Shown one piece after another: positions 47,501 through 61,078 of a stretch of 64,000 bases of DNA. The notes under the pieces are model-generated. The model was not told the DNA's origin, did no database searches, and saw only the letters and a program-made list of their open reading frames with translations. Origin of the DNA: Zanthoxylum bungeanum. Taxonomy: Eukaryota; Streptophyta; Magnoliopsida; Sapindales; Rutaceae. Each line of letters starts with the position of its first letter. The first letter of the stretch is position 1. The stretch lies in NCBI GenBank assembly GCA_019454045.1, contig SKCR01006519.1:750181-814180 (forward strand), in the 5' to 3' direction. A program made the position numbers and the translations under genes.

Positions 47501-50500
47501 GTGTAGGCAGTAAATTGTAGGACGTAGTAGGATGGAAGTATGGAACCATGAACTAGTCATTTGGGGGAGTAGGTAGCAGAGGGAGAATAAAATTGTGTTG
47601 GGTGTAGGGATTTCTTGATTGTTCAGTGGTTTGATGCATGTTTTTATTAAATTTTTTACCGTACCTTTTATTATGTATATACTGCACTTTTGATTTTGAT
47701 TTTGATTTTTTTCCGGTTATCTTCTGCTTGCATCTTCCACATCTTTTTTTAGCCCCCCTGTATATCCATTTGTGCTTCGTGAGACACTGATGTCCTCATA
47801 TAAATGTGTTGGAATCAGGCCTCTGCCATTTAAAATGTTTGGAGTTGTCCGACACACAGATTGGAAGCAGTGGGCTCCGCCATCTCTCTGGTTAGACATT
47901 TCACCTTATTGAGACGATGTAAATGATATTACCATATCCTATGTACAAATACACGCACTTAAAAAGAATGAATATAGTGTTGGTTTATGTAGATTGATTT
48001 ATCTGCTTTGAGTTTGCCTGATCACTCATTTTTACTTTCAGTATATACTTTCTTTTTAATGTAGCTAGATATAAACTGGGTGCCTCATTTATCTCATCAC
48101 TCCTTTCCTGGTGTAATAAGATGCTAATTTTGAAGCCTGTTTTATTTATTAATAACTTTCAAATTTCTGGTTCAGCCATCATGTTTTAGGATGGCAGTTC
48201 TCAAAATATGTCTTTTCATCTATGAGCCTTCTCTAAGGCCTCATCACTCTCAAATAGTCTCTTTCTTTCTTCATAGTGCTTTATGTCTGTTCACTGTAAG
48301 TATCCTTTGGAAATCAGTCAGAAACACTACTGATCACTGACACAAGGTTTCTTTCCCAAGAAATAGTTTAGGTTGGACTCTGCTATCAATCAGATACGCT
48401 ACTTAATACAACTTGCCCAAAGCCTTGAATTTGGACTTGTTTGGCATTGACTCAACAATGTGTTGTAAAAATGTTCCATGGATTTTGTATGAAGTGTTAA
48501 CCTGACTTGTATTTTATCTATCTTCTTGTAGGTTTGAAAAATCTGGAGAGTATAAATCTTTCATTCACTGGAGTCGCAGATGGTGGTTTAAGAAACTTGG
48601 CTGGATTGTCATCACTTAAGTCACTTAATCTTGATGCTCGGCAAATTACAGATACAGGACTTGCCGCCCTCACAAGTTAGTTTCTTTTAATAAATGGCAC
48701 CTTTGAAATTTTTATTACTCATCTTTAAGATGAATACTTCCTTTAACTATTGCAATCACCACATGGTAATATGTTATCATAGCTAGATTAGCCCAAAACT
48801 TTTGTATTCATAGCCTTGCACTCTATAAACTAAATTGTGTCTTTTAAGGATATAACATATATGTAATAAATTTCTCAAATGAATTTGGCTACAAGGGGCA
48901 TGTTATTATTTAAACTCTATTGTTGGGCTTGGGCCTTTACTTATCAGCTAGAACTTTTTAAGATTAATGCTAAATTGAATGGATGTGAATTCTGGCTTTT
49001 GTATTCTTTAAATTAAGTGACATATGGCATTTTTCTGCAACACTTGCGCAGGTTTGACTGGATTGACTCATCTCGATCTTTTTGGAGCTCGTATTACAGA
49101 TTCTGGAGCAGCTTATTTGCGAAGTACGTTCTACTATGCTTAAATGCTTGCTTAAACCAAACCAAACAAAGCTTTTTCTCACTATGTGAGATTTGCTACA
49201 TGAATCTTTTGACGCCATTGTGTTCTGTCTGAGATCATCGATTCATCAAGCTCCATAAAACTTAAGTCTCTTTTTATGATTTCTGACCATATCAACGTCG
49301 GTCTTCCCCTCCTTACTTGACATATGGCAACATCATTTGCTCTTCTTTTCTCACCGGCTCACTTAAAGGTTTACGTTGGATATGTCCAAACCATCTTAGT
49401 CTTGTTTCTCTTTTCTCATCAATCGGTGCTACACCCAATTTCTTCCTTATTACCTCATTTCTATCTTCGCTTTTCCTAATCCATTCACATTCATCTAAGC
49501 ATTCTCATCTCAACTACCCTCATTTTTTTGGATGTGTTGATGCTTTATTGCCTAGCATTCTGTCCTATAAGGCATTGCAGGTCTCACGGAGGTCTTGTAA
49601 AATTTGTCTTTAAAGTTTTAAAGGAATGTTGCAATTGCATAAGAATCCAGACGCACATCTCCATTTCCTCCAGTCCGATTGAATTCTATGTGTAACATCT
49701 TAATCGACTTCCCCATCTTTTTGAAGGATGAACCCGAGTTACTTAAAACACTCACTACTTAAGATTGATTGGTCGTCAATTCTTATTTATGCTCACTTCT
49801 ATGACCTTTATTAAACTCACACACTATGTGTTCAGTTTTTAACCTACTTAGTCGGAGACCTTTAGCTTCTAATGATTTTCTCCACATCTGAAGTTTAGCC
49901 TTTACACCTTTAGTTACCAAGAAGAAAATTATTCTTAAATGCTTTTGTTATCAAGAGAAAAAAAATTCTTTTTCTATTGATGCTCACTATGATACTACAT
50001 CAAAACCACACCTACCGCCATTTTTGGGACGCATTAACGTTAACGACAGCCGTTATTGAACACCCTATGTCAACTAGAAAGATGGATACATATATAAATG
50101 AAATCCTAATAAATAATAATCTTAACTGCCCTTGATTTGAATACATACATATGGTTATTAATCTTTATTTTGAATCTATTAAACAGACTTTAAGAACCTG
50201 CGCTCCTTGGAAATATGTGGAGGAGGATTGACTGATGCAGGTGTAAAGCATATCAAAGATCTTTCATTCCTGACGCTGCTAAATCTGTCACAAAACTGCA
50301 ACCTGACAGATAGAACGTTGGAGTTGATTTCTGGTATTTCCTTGAACTTTACAACATATACTCTCTGTATGTCCTTCGGATAATTAATTAAAATCAGCAG
50401 AGAAATTGTCGAAAGTCGCATATTGAGGATCCTGGATTGGGAACATTTGTTTGTGATATACATGTGAGATTTAATAAAAAAAAAAGAAGTGTTAATTGAA

Positions 50501-50837
50501 GAAGCAGTTTTCAACATACGTAAATCAAAAGAATCTGGAGTGAACAAAATCAAATAGAATGTACTCATCAAATATATCGCGAGACTTTTAACCTCATTGC
50601 CTGTTGGTCTCGTTGTTTGTCTTTGCACTAACATCTATCCTTGTACATGCAGGATTAACGGGATTGGTCTCTTTGAATGTTTCAAACTCTCGGATAACAA
50701 GTGCAGGATTACGTCATCTGAAGCCGTTGAAGAATTTAAGATCACTGACCTTGGAGTCCTGCAAGGTGACAGCAAATGACATTAAGAAGCTTCAATCAAG
50801 TGACATCCCCAATCTGGTAAGCTTCCGCCCCGAGTAG
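38596..50837 (+). CDS. Leucine-rich-repeat (RNI-like, F-box/LRR-14-type) protein, 578 aa
   Basis: Coding exons: 38596-38793, 38877-39005, 39098-39305, 41016-41162, 41629-41703, 42444-42515, 45845-45916, 46214-46285, 46434-46505, 46985-47056, 47819-47890, 48532-48675, 49052-49123, 50187-50333, 50653-50837. All have GT-AG borders and the frame is kept throughout. The protein opens MGGACSRKR, an N-myristoylation-type start with Cys5 available for palmitoylation. Residues about 76-90 ([15 protein letters not shown]) are F-box-like. From residue 115 onward there are about seventeen cysteine-containing-type LRRs of 24-25 residues. It matches a conserved, single-domain plant family of about 580 residues; function is not established, though a scaffold or E3-adaptor role is plausible. 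Large introns carry a copia relic, a LINE tail and a tandem duplication. Confidence 0.95.
40172..40876. repeat. 361-bp tandem duplication in intron 3 of the LRR gene
   Basis: 40172-40532 and 40533-40876 are direct neighbouring copies with only a few differences (for example atcatgatc/atcatcatc near 40328 and 40690). Paired 60-codon minus-strand frames are a by-product. The intron lies between coding exons 3 and 4 of the LRR array (39306-41015). Confidence 0.9.
42960..43660. repeat. Unclassified repeat-like stretch in the large intron
   Basis: Opens with a GC-rich patch (cggtgcgaggcgctcc, gaggcgaggcgg) unlike the rest of the intron, followed by A-rich sequence. The 20-mer tttgataattgatgatgtag occurs at about 43368 and again near 43648. 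Termini were not resolved. Confidence 0.35.
43735..45715 (-). mobile_element. Ty1/copia retrotransposon relic: 3' half of pol and 3' LTR, minus orientation
   Basis: Minus-strand pieces give, in order, copia reverse transcriptase ([56 protein letters not shown]) and RNase H ([30 protein letters not shown]). Frames are broken: a stop falls after KMNSI and frames shift near 44500 and 44300. Gag, integrase and the 5' LTR are missing. 43735-43896 (tgttga...tctaaca) is a probable 162-bp 3' LTR, preceded on the minus strand by a purine-rich tract. It lies antisense in the 3.3-kb intron between exons 42515 and 45845. Confidence 0.88.
49320..49930 (-). mobile_element. LINE (L1-type) reverse-transcriptase C-terminal fragment, minus orientation
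   Basis: The minus strand, in shifting frames, reads [10 protein letters not shown], then [17 protein letters not shown], then RMLR, then [17 protein letters not shown] and [18 protein letters not shown]. This is the ordered tail of plant L1 reverse transcriptases. Multiple stops and frame changes show it is dead. It lies in the intron between exons 49123 and 50187 of the LRR gene, antisense to it. The poly-A tail and duplication were not located. Confidence 0.85.
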
Positions 50838-52323
50838 TTCTGGAAGTTGAACATGATGTTCTGTAGTTGGCATTTAAGAGATGCTACTTATTGCCTTAAG
50901 AAGACATTTGATGAACTGTACATATTGGTCAGGGATTACGATTCTCCGTGCTTTATGAGAATCGTTCTTACTGAACTATTTTCAGTATGAATTTGTACAT
51001 AAGCTTCTCATACGGTCGTATAATTTGAATTGCTCATTTTGACGAGCATTACTTGGTATATATCTGCTAGTAAGACTTGGTTGATAAGACTTGGTTGATA
51101 TAATTCGAGAACCGTTCTAGTATTAACATTGTTATATAAATGTACAGACTTATGAGCTATGCTGTTCTACGTGTTTAATATATGCAACTAGTCTGTTACG
51201 TTGTTGCGTTTATGATATCCTCATGGTTTTGTTGATAATTCTGAGTACCGATCGAGTGTCCGCCCCGGAAAGGTAGGTTAAATTGACATCCAGTGACTTG
51301 CATTGTTTGCTCTTTACAGTTTTAAGCATATGATTCATGAATTTTTTTCTGTCATTTTCCTCATTGCATGGCATGGCTGCTTCGGATTCCAGAGTTGCCT
51401 TATATCAACTGGGTTGAGTCGACTTTTATTAGGATTCCAGTAATGATATATGTACAAACCCAAGCACAGAAAAGCACAACCAACCGAACAAAACATTTTT
51501 CTATTAGGTGGTATCGGTTATATGGATTTTTCGAGATTATTGTTCTCACTTGAACCATGTTACTTGTCTCCCTCATTCTCTCTTTGATCAGTGTTACTTC
51601 TTAATTTCTTCGTTTCTAATTATCTCATAGTCCATCAACGTCCAAATATTCTCATCGCAGCTACCTTGGAAAAGATATTTTGTATAAAAATTTATAAAGT
51701 TTAAGATTGTTAATACTTATTATCATATCGCAATTATCTTTTTAATATAAAATACAATTACATATCAAACAAATCACAATATCAAAGAGAATTATTATTA
51801 AATTGGACCGTAGCCAATTTGTACGCTCACTTGCAATGCAAGCATCATCTACACTTGCCCTGGGGACATAAGCCAGGGGGTCAAAAAACAATGTCAAGGA
51901 AAATTTCATTCAATTTGATATTCTGAAATTGCAATGATTGATATTCAATGTAAAACAAAAGACGTGATAAACAAGCAATTCCTTTATAAATGATTTTTTT
52001 TTCTAACATTGCACTATCAATTCTCCTATAGCATTTACCTTGACATCATCTTATAATTATCTTCATTTAAAAAAAAACAAAAAACAATAAACAAAAAAAA
52101 AAACATGTTAAAATATACGCCTTTGCATGTCCTCCTTCATGTTAACTACACGTCGCGTCGCGAATCTCAAAACTGCAAAATTAGGAAACCCGTGGCAGGT
52201 ATCAACTAGTTGAAATGGTCTTAGTTAAACGATGTTTGTTAGCGAAACAAAGCATACCTAATTAGGAGTGATGGCTGGCAAGCCAAGAATGTAAACCAAC
52301 TATATGCTCTGCCAGCCATTTCA
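50838..52323. other. Intergenic region between convergent genes
   Basis: Holds the 3' untranslated regions of the LRR gene (from 50838) and of the TOPLESS gene (below 52324, minus). Nothing else is visible; the 61-codon frame at 51368 has no family resemblance. The two genes are 1.5 kb apart, tail to tail. Confidence 0.6.
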
Positions 52324-55300
52324 TCATCTCTGTGCTTGATCTGAACCTGAAGCTCCAACTGGAGGAGTAGCTGGCACACTGCTTGTTGACCCATTCTCGG
52401 CAGGTGGAGGTGTACCCCATTTACCTTCAGATTCAAGGGGCTCAAATACATGAACCCCGCCATCAGATAGTCCCAAAGCAAACTCATTTGATTCTTGTGG
52501 ATGTGCCGCAATCACACGCGGGTGCACATTGGAACTGCTGCATAAAGGCAAAATGATGATTGAATTATCAATAGCAGTCGAAGATTAGAAGTTGAGCATT
52601 ATTTGACTTGCCAAATCAATTTATTACAACAAAATACTAGCTGATCAGGGAAGATCACATTTATACTCACCTAATATTAAAATAATGTATTTTATCTTTG
52701 AAGATATCTGTTGCTGGGAATTTTTATTTATATATTTAATCTTTTTGTTACTAGATACTCAGATGTCATCTTAAAATTTAGGGGCTAAAAGATTTGAAAA
52801 GGAAAAGGCCAAACTGAATAGACCGACCGAGTTTGAGCATGGAGCAAGAGATGTACCTGACACCAGCAGGAAGATATGCAGATGGGTTAATACGACAACG
52901 CAATTTGAGATTTGCAGCATTAAACACACACACAGTTGCATCTAAGAAGCAAGCATAAATCAGCTGGCTATCGCATGAGAATGTTGCGTGAGTGATGGGA
53001 GCAGAAGACTCACGCGGGACCCACTGAGCACAAATAATTAATAATATTTTAGAAATTAAGTAAATAAAAAGTTGTTGCTTCAAAAGTGGACTTGATGAAA
53101 AATTACCTGCTTCACACATTCTAGTTTTGTTGTTTCAAAAATAGCGAGCTGTGTCTCATGTACAACTAGGAAGTGTATTTGGTCTTGATGAAACTGTACG
53201 CACGTGTCTGACTGCGCTGTTGGTGTCCTCCCATTTGGAATTTGCAAAAATCTATTCTTTTGCTTTTCCCATCCATCAGAGCTCCATACACAAAGCTGTT
53301 AAAAAATCAACAAGATAAGTCAACCGATATCACACCTTAGATTATGGCTTGAACACGACAGCTCCAAATGGCACCCCCAACGGCCAAAGATTTATTGTGC
53401 TGAGCATAAAAAATATTTAGGGATAATTCACTGGTGATAATACTTTGAATTTGAAGAGATTGTAGTCTTTTAGTCAACTAATCTAGAAAGCAAGCAATCA
53501 ATTAGAGAGTCGAAATTAGAGAATGTTGGTAAAACAGTTCGTGTTCGTGTTTTTAGGTCATTATAATTTTTATCACGAGAGTATGCCAGCTCATGGCACA
53601 CACCAAACGGCAAAACATAGGAAAATAACTACCTGAGAATCTGCTCCAGAGGAAACTAGCACATTCAATGCATGAGAGAAGGCAAGGCCAGTTATTCTTT
53701 TGGAGTGGCCTTTAAGCTTGCTTTTAACCTGAAAAAAGAGAAAGTAGCTGAATAGCGCATTCTCATTTCTCACAAAATAAATAAATAAATAAAATGGTGC
53801 AGAAAATTGTACACCAATTGAATTCATCCACATCATACCTCATCTACACGGACGTTATATATCTGAATTGAGGAATCATCCATACCAATAGCAATGATAT
53901 TGTTATCTTGAGGATGAAAAGCAAGAAATGTTGCGGCAGGTGGTGGTGGCATGAAAGTTGTCATCGTCTGCATTTGCATAAAAGAAATCGAGACTGGCCA
54001 AATGAATTTGAAAATGAATAACAAACTATATCCAAAGATTCATGGATTACCTTAAACGTCATCATATTGAAAAGAGAAATTTTTCCACCAGATGCTGACA
54101 ATACATAAGAATCATTCTTAGACAAAGCAAAGCAAGGTACAACATCCTCAAGGTTAGTGTCTGTAACATCATTAGTCATCATAATGCCACTTGGTGGTTG
54201 CCATAGTTGAGGTGCCAAGCTGGCAGTTGCCTACAGGATGAAGGAGCAATTGTTGAATCTGTAGAGCTCATTTACGATTAATGACTAAAAATGTCTTAAG
54301 ACTGGGGGACAGAAACTACTTTCAACATATCCTAATACCTTGCCGGATGAATTACGGTCAGTTCGCTGCCACTTCCAGAGCAGGTGAATTGCATTTGAAG
54401 CTAATGCCAAGACAGCATTGCCCGAATTTGTAAAGATCAACCTTGATATCTGTAATATTTAAGTAACTAAGTGATAAGGATACCCTTCTTGGAGGATAGA
54501 GGCAAGGAATTCAATGATCATGAGTTCATACGACATAAAATCAAATCTGATTTCGTTAAAATAAGCATGAATTTTACTTCATAAATCAAATTGATTTTCA
54601 ACATCCGGGGTTAGTACCACTCAGTAGGTCTTGCAGGTGCAATCATGAATTAATTCAAGAATGGTGACAATTACTCGTATACACGAAAGAAAAAAAACAT
54701 TTAAAAACAACAAAATCAAAACAAAAGACATTTGCATAATTAGAATTCATCAAAAACGTTCACATTTTCTGAAAATAGAGATCCCATTATGTCACAGAAC
54801 ATGCTTCAAGGCCAAGACAACTACTTTTATTTGTATGATAGGCAGCCCATGAACAAAGCCAGATAGCAGATTTACGTACCTTTGTTGCCCTCAAGTTTTC
54901 AGGAAGCCTCAAAGATCGACACTGATTTGGTTCATTGAGTTCAGTTAGCTTCCAAACCTTTGATTTGTCGTTGGATTCTTCGGTTATTCTAGGTTTCACG
55001 TCTCCCAAGCTCCGCACATCCCCGTTCTGGCAAAATATTAATTTGCTAATTGATAAAGATATGATACAAGAATAAAAAAAAATGATACCAAGCTCCATCT
55101 GTTATGGGAGAGATGTAGATTATATAACATTAAGTATACAACTTTGAAGGATAACTGTTAATGATGAAGTAAAATTGTGAGATAAAAGTTAAAAAGCATG
55201 CAAGTTCAACTGACCATTCCAGGAATTGAAACCACAGGGGGCCCTCTGTCTGCTAGTGAAGCACTAGTTGCAGCGGCTGCTGCTGCAGCAGCTGAAATTG

Positions 55301-58300
55301 GGTTTATTGCAGGCTGCATTAGGTAGCACATGAGATTACAGTTATTTAACACTGAAGAAATGGTTACAAGACCAATCAACCAATATTACCACCTTTGAGT
55401 TTTCAGATGTTCGTGATGCATCATAGGGAATATTCTCATATGCACGCAGCAAACGAATGCCATCTGAAGTTGCCAAGATCTTGATCCCATTATCATTGGC
55501 AGAAACAGCCAAGAGACTGCCATCCTTGTTAAAGCGGATTCGCGGACTTGCCTAAGAATTATTGAAACGCAAAGTGAGCAAGTGCCAAGCTTCGAAAGGT
55601 TTTCAAACAATCTACTTAGACATAGTGATAGTATACTTACTGGAAGGCCTCCATCAGCATCAATACTAGTCAAAAGTTGGACATTGTCCATATCCCAGAA
55701 TTTAATGGAGAAATCATCCCCAGCAGCCAAAAACCGGTTTTTAGTTGTATCGAATTGCACAACTCCAAGAGATCGTTTGCGGAATCCTTGATAGGTCCTC
55801 TTCACAGCTCCTTCACTTTCATTCCATTCAACAATAGACGACTCCCCATCTTTACTTGTCCCACAAGAAAAGAGCCTGCGGTATCCGCCCACCAATACAG
55901 TACGGGTAAGGGATAACAGAAACAAAACCATTCAAGCATGCATGACCATTCACCAACAAATAGCATACGATGGAAACACAGACAGAATTGAGTCAAGCTT
56001 ATTAACCTTGTACCATCAGCACTGTAGGCCATTGTTGTGCACCAACGGCCAGGAGCATCATAATCAACTCGAGATCCCAAATTGTCATACAACCAAGCTT
56101 TTATCTTCCCATCAAGAGCCATCGAAAAGATGAACTAAAGCATAAAAGCACAAGAAGAGGATCAAGAAATATGACGGGAAAAAAATAGACGACAAAATAT
56201 AAGCAAGATAATCTCCAACCATGAAAACAAGACGATAAAGCAAATACATAAGCAAGAAAGCTACCTGGATATTTTCCTTATGATGAGGGCAGACAGAATA
56301 AACAGGAGCATCATGACCTTCAAATATATACTGCTTCACACCATTAGTAGCATCCCAAACCTAAATTTACAGACCAAATTAGCAAGAACTTATATACCAA
56401 AAAAATGAACATAAAAAATAATCACGGAGAAAAACAAACCTTGATAGTCTTGTCATCACCGCAAGTTATCACACAAAGCTGCTTATTTGGATGGGAGAAA
56501 GCAATATCATTTACTCCACCAACATGAGCATCGATCTGGATCATGAATTTTAGTGTTAGTTGCATATGGGAAACACAAATAAAATAACAGAAAAGTTGAA
56601 AAACTGAACACTTATTTAACTTGTATACATACCTCCAAGTGCTGTCGAACTTCATCTCGTCCATAATATGAATATATTTGTACAATGTGCCTTGAGTATG
56701 CCACTCCTGTCAATTTAATAAATGGGCATCAATTAATGCTCTATTACACCTCCACAATTATTAAAATAGGTTCTATGACATTAACCAGTGTACAATCCAA
56801 AGTAAAAATCTTCAAGCTTACCAAATAAAGTACCATCCGGGCTCCATATGACACGGTTAACAGACACACCAGGATCTTTGACTAGAGCTGCCTGAATCCC
56901 ATCAATATCCAGTTTTAACCACTCCAGTATTAGATGTATTAATCATAGTATGGACATAATTGGTGTCTTTAATTGATAAGGAAAGAGGTGACACACCTGG
57001 AGAGGCATTGAACATGCACTAAGATCCCAAACTTTAAAGTTTCTCAAAACCAATCGCTCCCTAGAACCAACTTCCCATAATCCTATGTCTCCCACATTAG
57101 TTCCAACTGAAGCATTACATTGAGCACCACATTGAGAAAAAAAAAAATAGAAGTCAACTGACAGACAAATGAACAAATGCTTTTAAGGACAGAAGCATAC
57201 TGAATAGCAGATAACAAATAAAAGGCTCAAAAAATTTAGACCTAAAAGAAATGTCCGTTGAACAGGATGGAAGTCCATGCTCATAGGAGATGATCCCTGA
57301 TTCAAAGTCCTTATCACAGTCTTTGGCAAGTCTTCAGGTGCACTAAAAGCCTGACTGGGACTGTGACCCGGAAATGACACTGGTAATACGTTAACTGGCA
57401 GGTTTACCTGCCAAAAATGACAAAAGATCAATTCAAGAAGTCACTAGCAAAATAACATATATCAGATAACATGACTACAGAACTTCACGGTGAGATGATA
57501 TTTTCTTAAGTCAAATGAAAGCCAAAGCCAGATTACCTCATCAGATAATCCCATTGTCCTAGTTCTTTTGAAAACGTGGTCAGAATCCCCTGACGGGTAG
57601 TCCAAAGAGGGGTTAGTTGGAGGAGTTCTGGGATGCTTCAAAGCAGCTGAACAAGGCAAAAAAAAACCAAAGTTAAAAATACTGCTTATGCATTACATAG
57701 TTATCAGCCCTATAATACATAGAGATTTGATGACCTACAGTGAGACAGGGATGCACCGCCTGGGATTGATGGAGCACCAAGACTAATAGCTCCTCCTCCA
57801 GAAACTGCTGGATGCGTTACAGTGGGAGGATTGGACATCCAACCTGCAAGGGGTGTCGGAACTGTTGCTGGTGTAGGTTGAAATGGCTGAACACATCAAT
57901 TACGAATGTTGAGAATACATACAAAGACTCAGAGATGAAATCAGTAACAAAAGAAAGCTTAATAAGACTCACCCCGTGTGCACCCAGAGGAGGGAAACCC
58001 CCAGCTTTTGGTAAGGATCCAAGCAATGGATTGTTTGCAGGGGATGGGGCCTGTGCACCGTTTGGTTGTCCACAAGTGTGATCCACAAAGAGAGTTTTTA
58101 TATCCGGATTTGACCTTGGATTTTTACAAAGTTGGTGTTGCCAATTCAGGCTGCAATTCATATGAGAAGAATCAGTTCTCCTACTAGAAGAAACACAGCT
58201 GACAAGACCAGATATGAAAATTGTCAATGTCATGAAAACAGTATAAAAGTTACTATAAGAATGTAGATCGTCCGAAGTTGATAAATTTGCACTCTGCAAC

Positions 58301-59299
58301 TATGCCATGTACTGTATGACCCATTGACAAAGACTAAAAGACTAGTAGTAGGCAGTTCCACAAACTTAGATAAGAGCATAATAAATCTCTAGAAAAATTA
58401 CCTTTGGTTGATAAGGGTGCGTAACCTCGAATTCTTAAGGTTAGGGAACTGCAATTTATCACGGAACAAAGGGTTGGCTTCAATAAGTTTCTTGAGCTCA
58501 ACCAACATGATTGATCTTGCAGACTTTGTATCTCCGTACTTGGACAATTGCTCATTCTCCCTGCAATACAACATAAACCCATTTTAAGTTCCATTAACGG
58601 CTATTATCCAACATTCAAAAATAAAACCAAAAAAAAAACCACAATTTAACACAAACATTATACCTAAAATTCTCCAATGTCAACAGCTGAGTAATCTCCT
58701 TAAAAAGTTCTTCATTAAATGTAGAAAAACCCTTTAAATCTTTCACTAATATCTCCACAGCCTTTGCCCGGTCATGCCTAATAAAAATCACACACTCTTT
58801 AATCATATTACCACTATACCAATATAACACTTACAATGACAATAAATTAAATGCTTCCAGAAACAGGGGAACTTACTTATCCAATGCTTCGAGATATTTC
58901 TGTTTCCTTATCTCGAAAAAGATTTTCATAGAGTAACGATTATCGTCCACTTTAGTGAAACCAGAGAGGTATTTCTCAACCTCATCCCAGTTCCCATTAT
59001 GCACCTCATCCTCGAAATATTTCATATTAAAGAAAAACCCAGACTCTTGTTCAAGCCTATTTTCAATATAAACACGTTATTTAAATGCTGTCAAATTATT
59101 ACATATTTAAAGACAAAAAAAAAAACAGTGATAATTACAATTAAGCACAAAAAAAATAATCATAAAAATTTAAAATAATAAAAATAAAAAACACTGAAAA
59201 AATTTAAAACTTTGCTTACATGTGAACAGATTCTTTGAACTTTTCTTCATCGAGAAACTGTAAGATCAGGAATACCAGCTCTCTACTGAGAGACGACAT
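52324..59299 (-). CDS. TPL: TOPLESS-family transcriptional corepressor, 1144 aa, complete
   Basis: Twenty-five coding exons, 5' to 3': 59299-59220, 59056-58877, 58777-58664, 58560-58402, 58150-57973, 57886-57739, 57646-57537, 57407-57242, 57106-56997, 56891-56822, 56706-56633, 56535-56440, 56360-56265, 56134-56007, 55875-55641, 55551-55393, 55313-55215, 55026-54880, 54449-54339, 54230-54051, 53967-53839, 53728-53633, 53295-53107, 53023-52857, 52537-52324. The N-terminal LisH-CTLH region (about residues 4-92; MSSLSRELVFLILQFLDEEK) tetramerises and binds EAR-motif repressors. A Pro-rich linker (about 210-300) and two WD40 propellers (about 340-1130) follow; it ends GASGSDQAQR. FEDEVHNGNWDEVEKYLSGF places it in the TPL/TPR1 clade, closest to TPL. 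It is 13 residues longer than Arabidopsis TPL, partly from eight alanines near residue 709. No defects are seen. Confidence 0.97.
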
Positions 59300-59832
59300 C
59301 GTTTAAGCACCCTGTTTTCTTTTCTTTTTCTTTTTTGGTCCAAGCGTTCAATTTTCACCAAGTATTTCACAGTAGATCTGAAAAAATCAAATTACACAAA
59401 AAACAATTTTTTTCCAAAAATAAAATAGCTGAAAATATTTACTAACAATTAAATAAAATTACGATTCTGACTTTAACCATATCATTTGAACTGCCTTTAA
59501 AAATACACCCAAAAAAAAAAAACATATTTTCCATTTAATTTTTAAAAAAAATACCAAAATGAAGTTGAATCAGCTAAAAATACGAGCTTCTGAAGAAAAT
59601 CATGTTGATTTCAGAGATCAAACGGGAAAAAAAAAAAAAAAAAAAAGCTAATATGAACACAAAAAATAATTTAAAAAAACTCACCTGGTGAATCGATTTG
59701 TGAGCCACAAAGAGAGAAGTGAGAGAGCGCGCTAAGATGAAGCTTTCTCTCTCAAGAAATGGATGTTTCTCTCTCTAGAAACAAAGCACTTTTCTTTCTC
59801 TCTCCAAAAAAAAAAATTATATTTATATACCG
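59300..59832 (-). promoter_or_regulatory. TOPLESS gene 5' leader, leader intron and TATA box
   Basis: On the minus strand gtatataaatataat (about 59816-59830) is a TATA box. The leader is rich in GA/CT (agagagaa and ctctctc runs, 59700-59805). A probable leader intron spans 59378-59684 (donor ccag/gtgag, acceptor tttttcag/atct), so the second leader exon runs 59377-59300 into the ATG at 59299. Confidence 0.6.
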
Positions 59833-61078
59833 ACAATAAACCTCGCAGAAATTGCGAATTTTATAGGAAGAGGATACATTCAGATTGATAGGGTGATAAG
59901 TCAATCTAATTATCACCCAATGGCTTATATATAAGTACAATTACTTATGCACAAGTAAAGTCGTTAATGGACCCCACTAAGCCGGCTACGTTTTGTCGAG
60001 TCTAATCGGCGCGGAATCTCTAGCTAAACAGCTGTCTATTACTTGGTGCTATAATTCCCTACATTGCAGAACAGGATAGATACTAAAGACTATGGGGGTT
60101 TTAAATTTAATAATAGCAAATTGTTATTGAGTTGTAAAAAAGATTTTGTTTGATTATAAATGATTTAGGAATTGATTATCAGATTTTGAATTCGAATTAT
60201 TTATCTATTCAATTTAAGTTCGGGTCTTCAATATCAACGTTTCAAAAAAATTGTTATTGGGTTATCCTAATTGTGGTTCCACTAAAGGATTAATCGGACG
60301 GCTAATAGTGGAGGTATAGGTGGAGGTGAGGAATATGGAAATAAAGCTGGAAAAGAGATTTTCGCTCGTCTCAGATCCCCGGGAAAAAGACGCTTTTTTT
60401 TTTTCGGAAATGGGGTCCAATAAAATTTTGACCCAGATGTGGTGGAATATTACGATATTTGCCATTCTGGGAGATGCACGATTTTTTTGAAAAAACAACT
60501 TCTCGTCGAGGAAAACGAGCTCGTTTTATCGTTTTGTGAGATATTGCTTTTGCCGTTTGATACTAAAAATCTCATTATAGAATAAGAATGATGATGTAAT
60601 TTGGGTTGCAATTAGGCCCGGTTCAGATCCACGGGATTTTAGTCGTTTTTTTTTTTTTTTTTTTTTAAATGTGTGTACCTAGGTTAGAGTTTTAAATAAT
60701 AATGTCTCTTGATAAATATTTTTAAAATAAAAATTCTGATCTGACATTTTATTACATATAATTTAAAAAAACTATATATGTTTGTAAAATTATATGTTTG
60801 CAGTTTAAAATTATTTATTATTATGAGCTGCTCCTTGGATCTGTACTTGGATCTTCAAGGCTGGCGGCAGATTTGGATCCTGTAAAGACAGATTACACTA
60901 ATATAGTGTTTTATGGTTTATTATTAATTTTTACACTTGTTTAAGTTGTATTAGTATTACTTGTTACTTTTTTTTTAATAATTAAAACTTATAATGTATT
61001 TTACATGATGTAAACTTTTGAAAAATTCATTTTATAGTGAGGTTATGTCAATTTTTTTAAATTAAAAATTAAAAATTT
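59833..61078. other. TOPLESS upstream region, no gene
   Basis: The 78-codon minus frame at 60262 has no protein-family features. Poly-T runs occur at 60393-60402 and 60643-60666. I see no defined element. Confidence 0.45.

Noticed and set aside
49317..49613. 98-codon plus-strand frame
   Set aside because: It is the antisense of the LINE reverse-transcriptase fragment.
58079..58081. Alternative frames 57812-58299 over TOPLESS exon 5
   Set aside because: They read through introns; the spliced model keeps the conserved protein without interruption.
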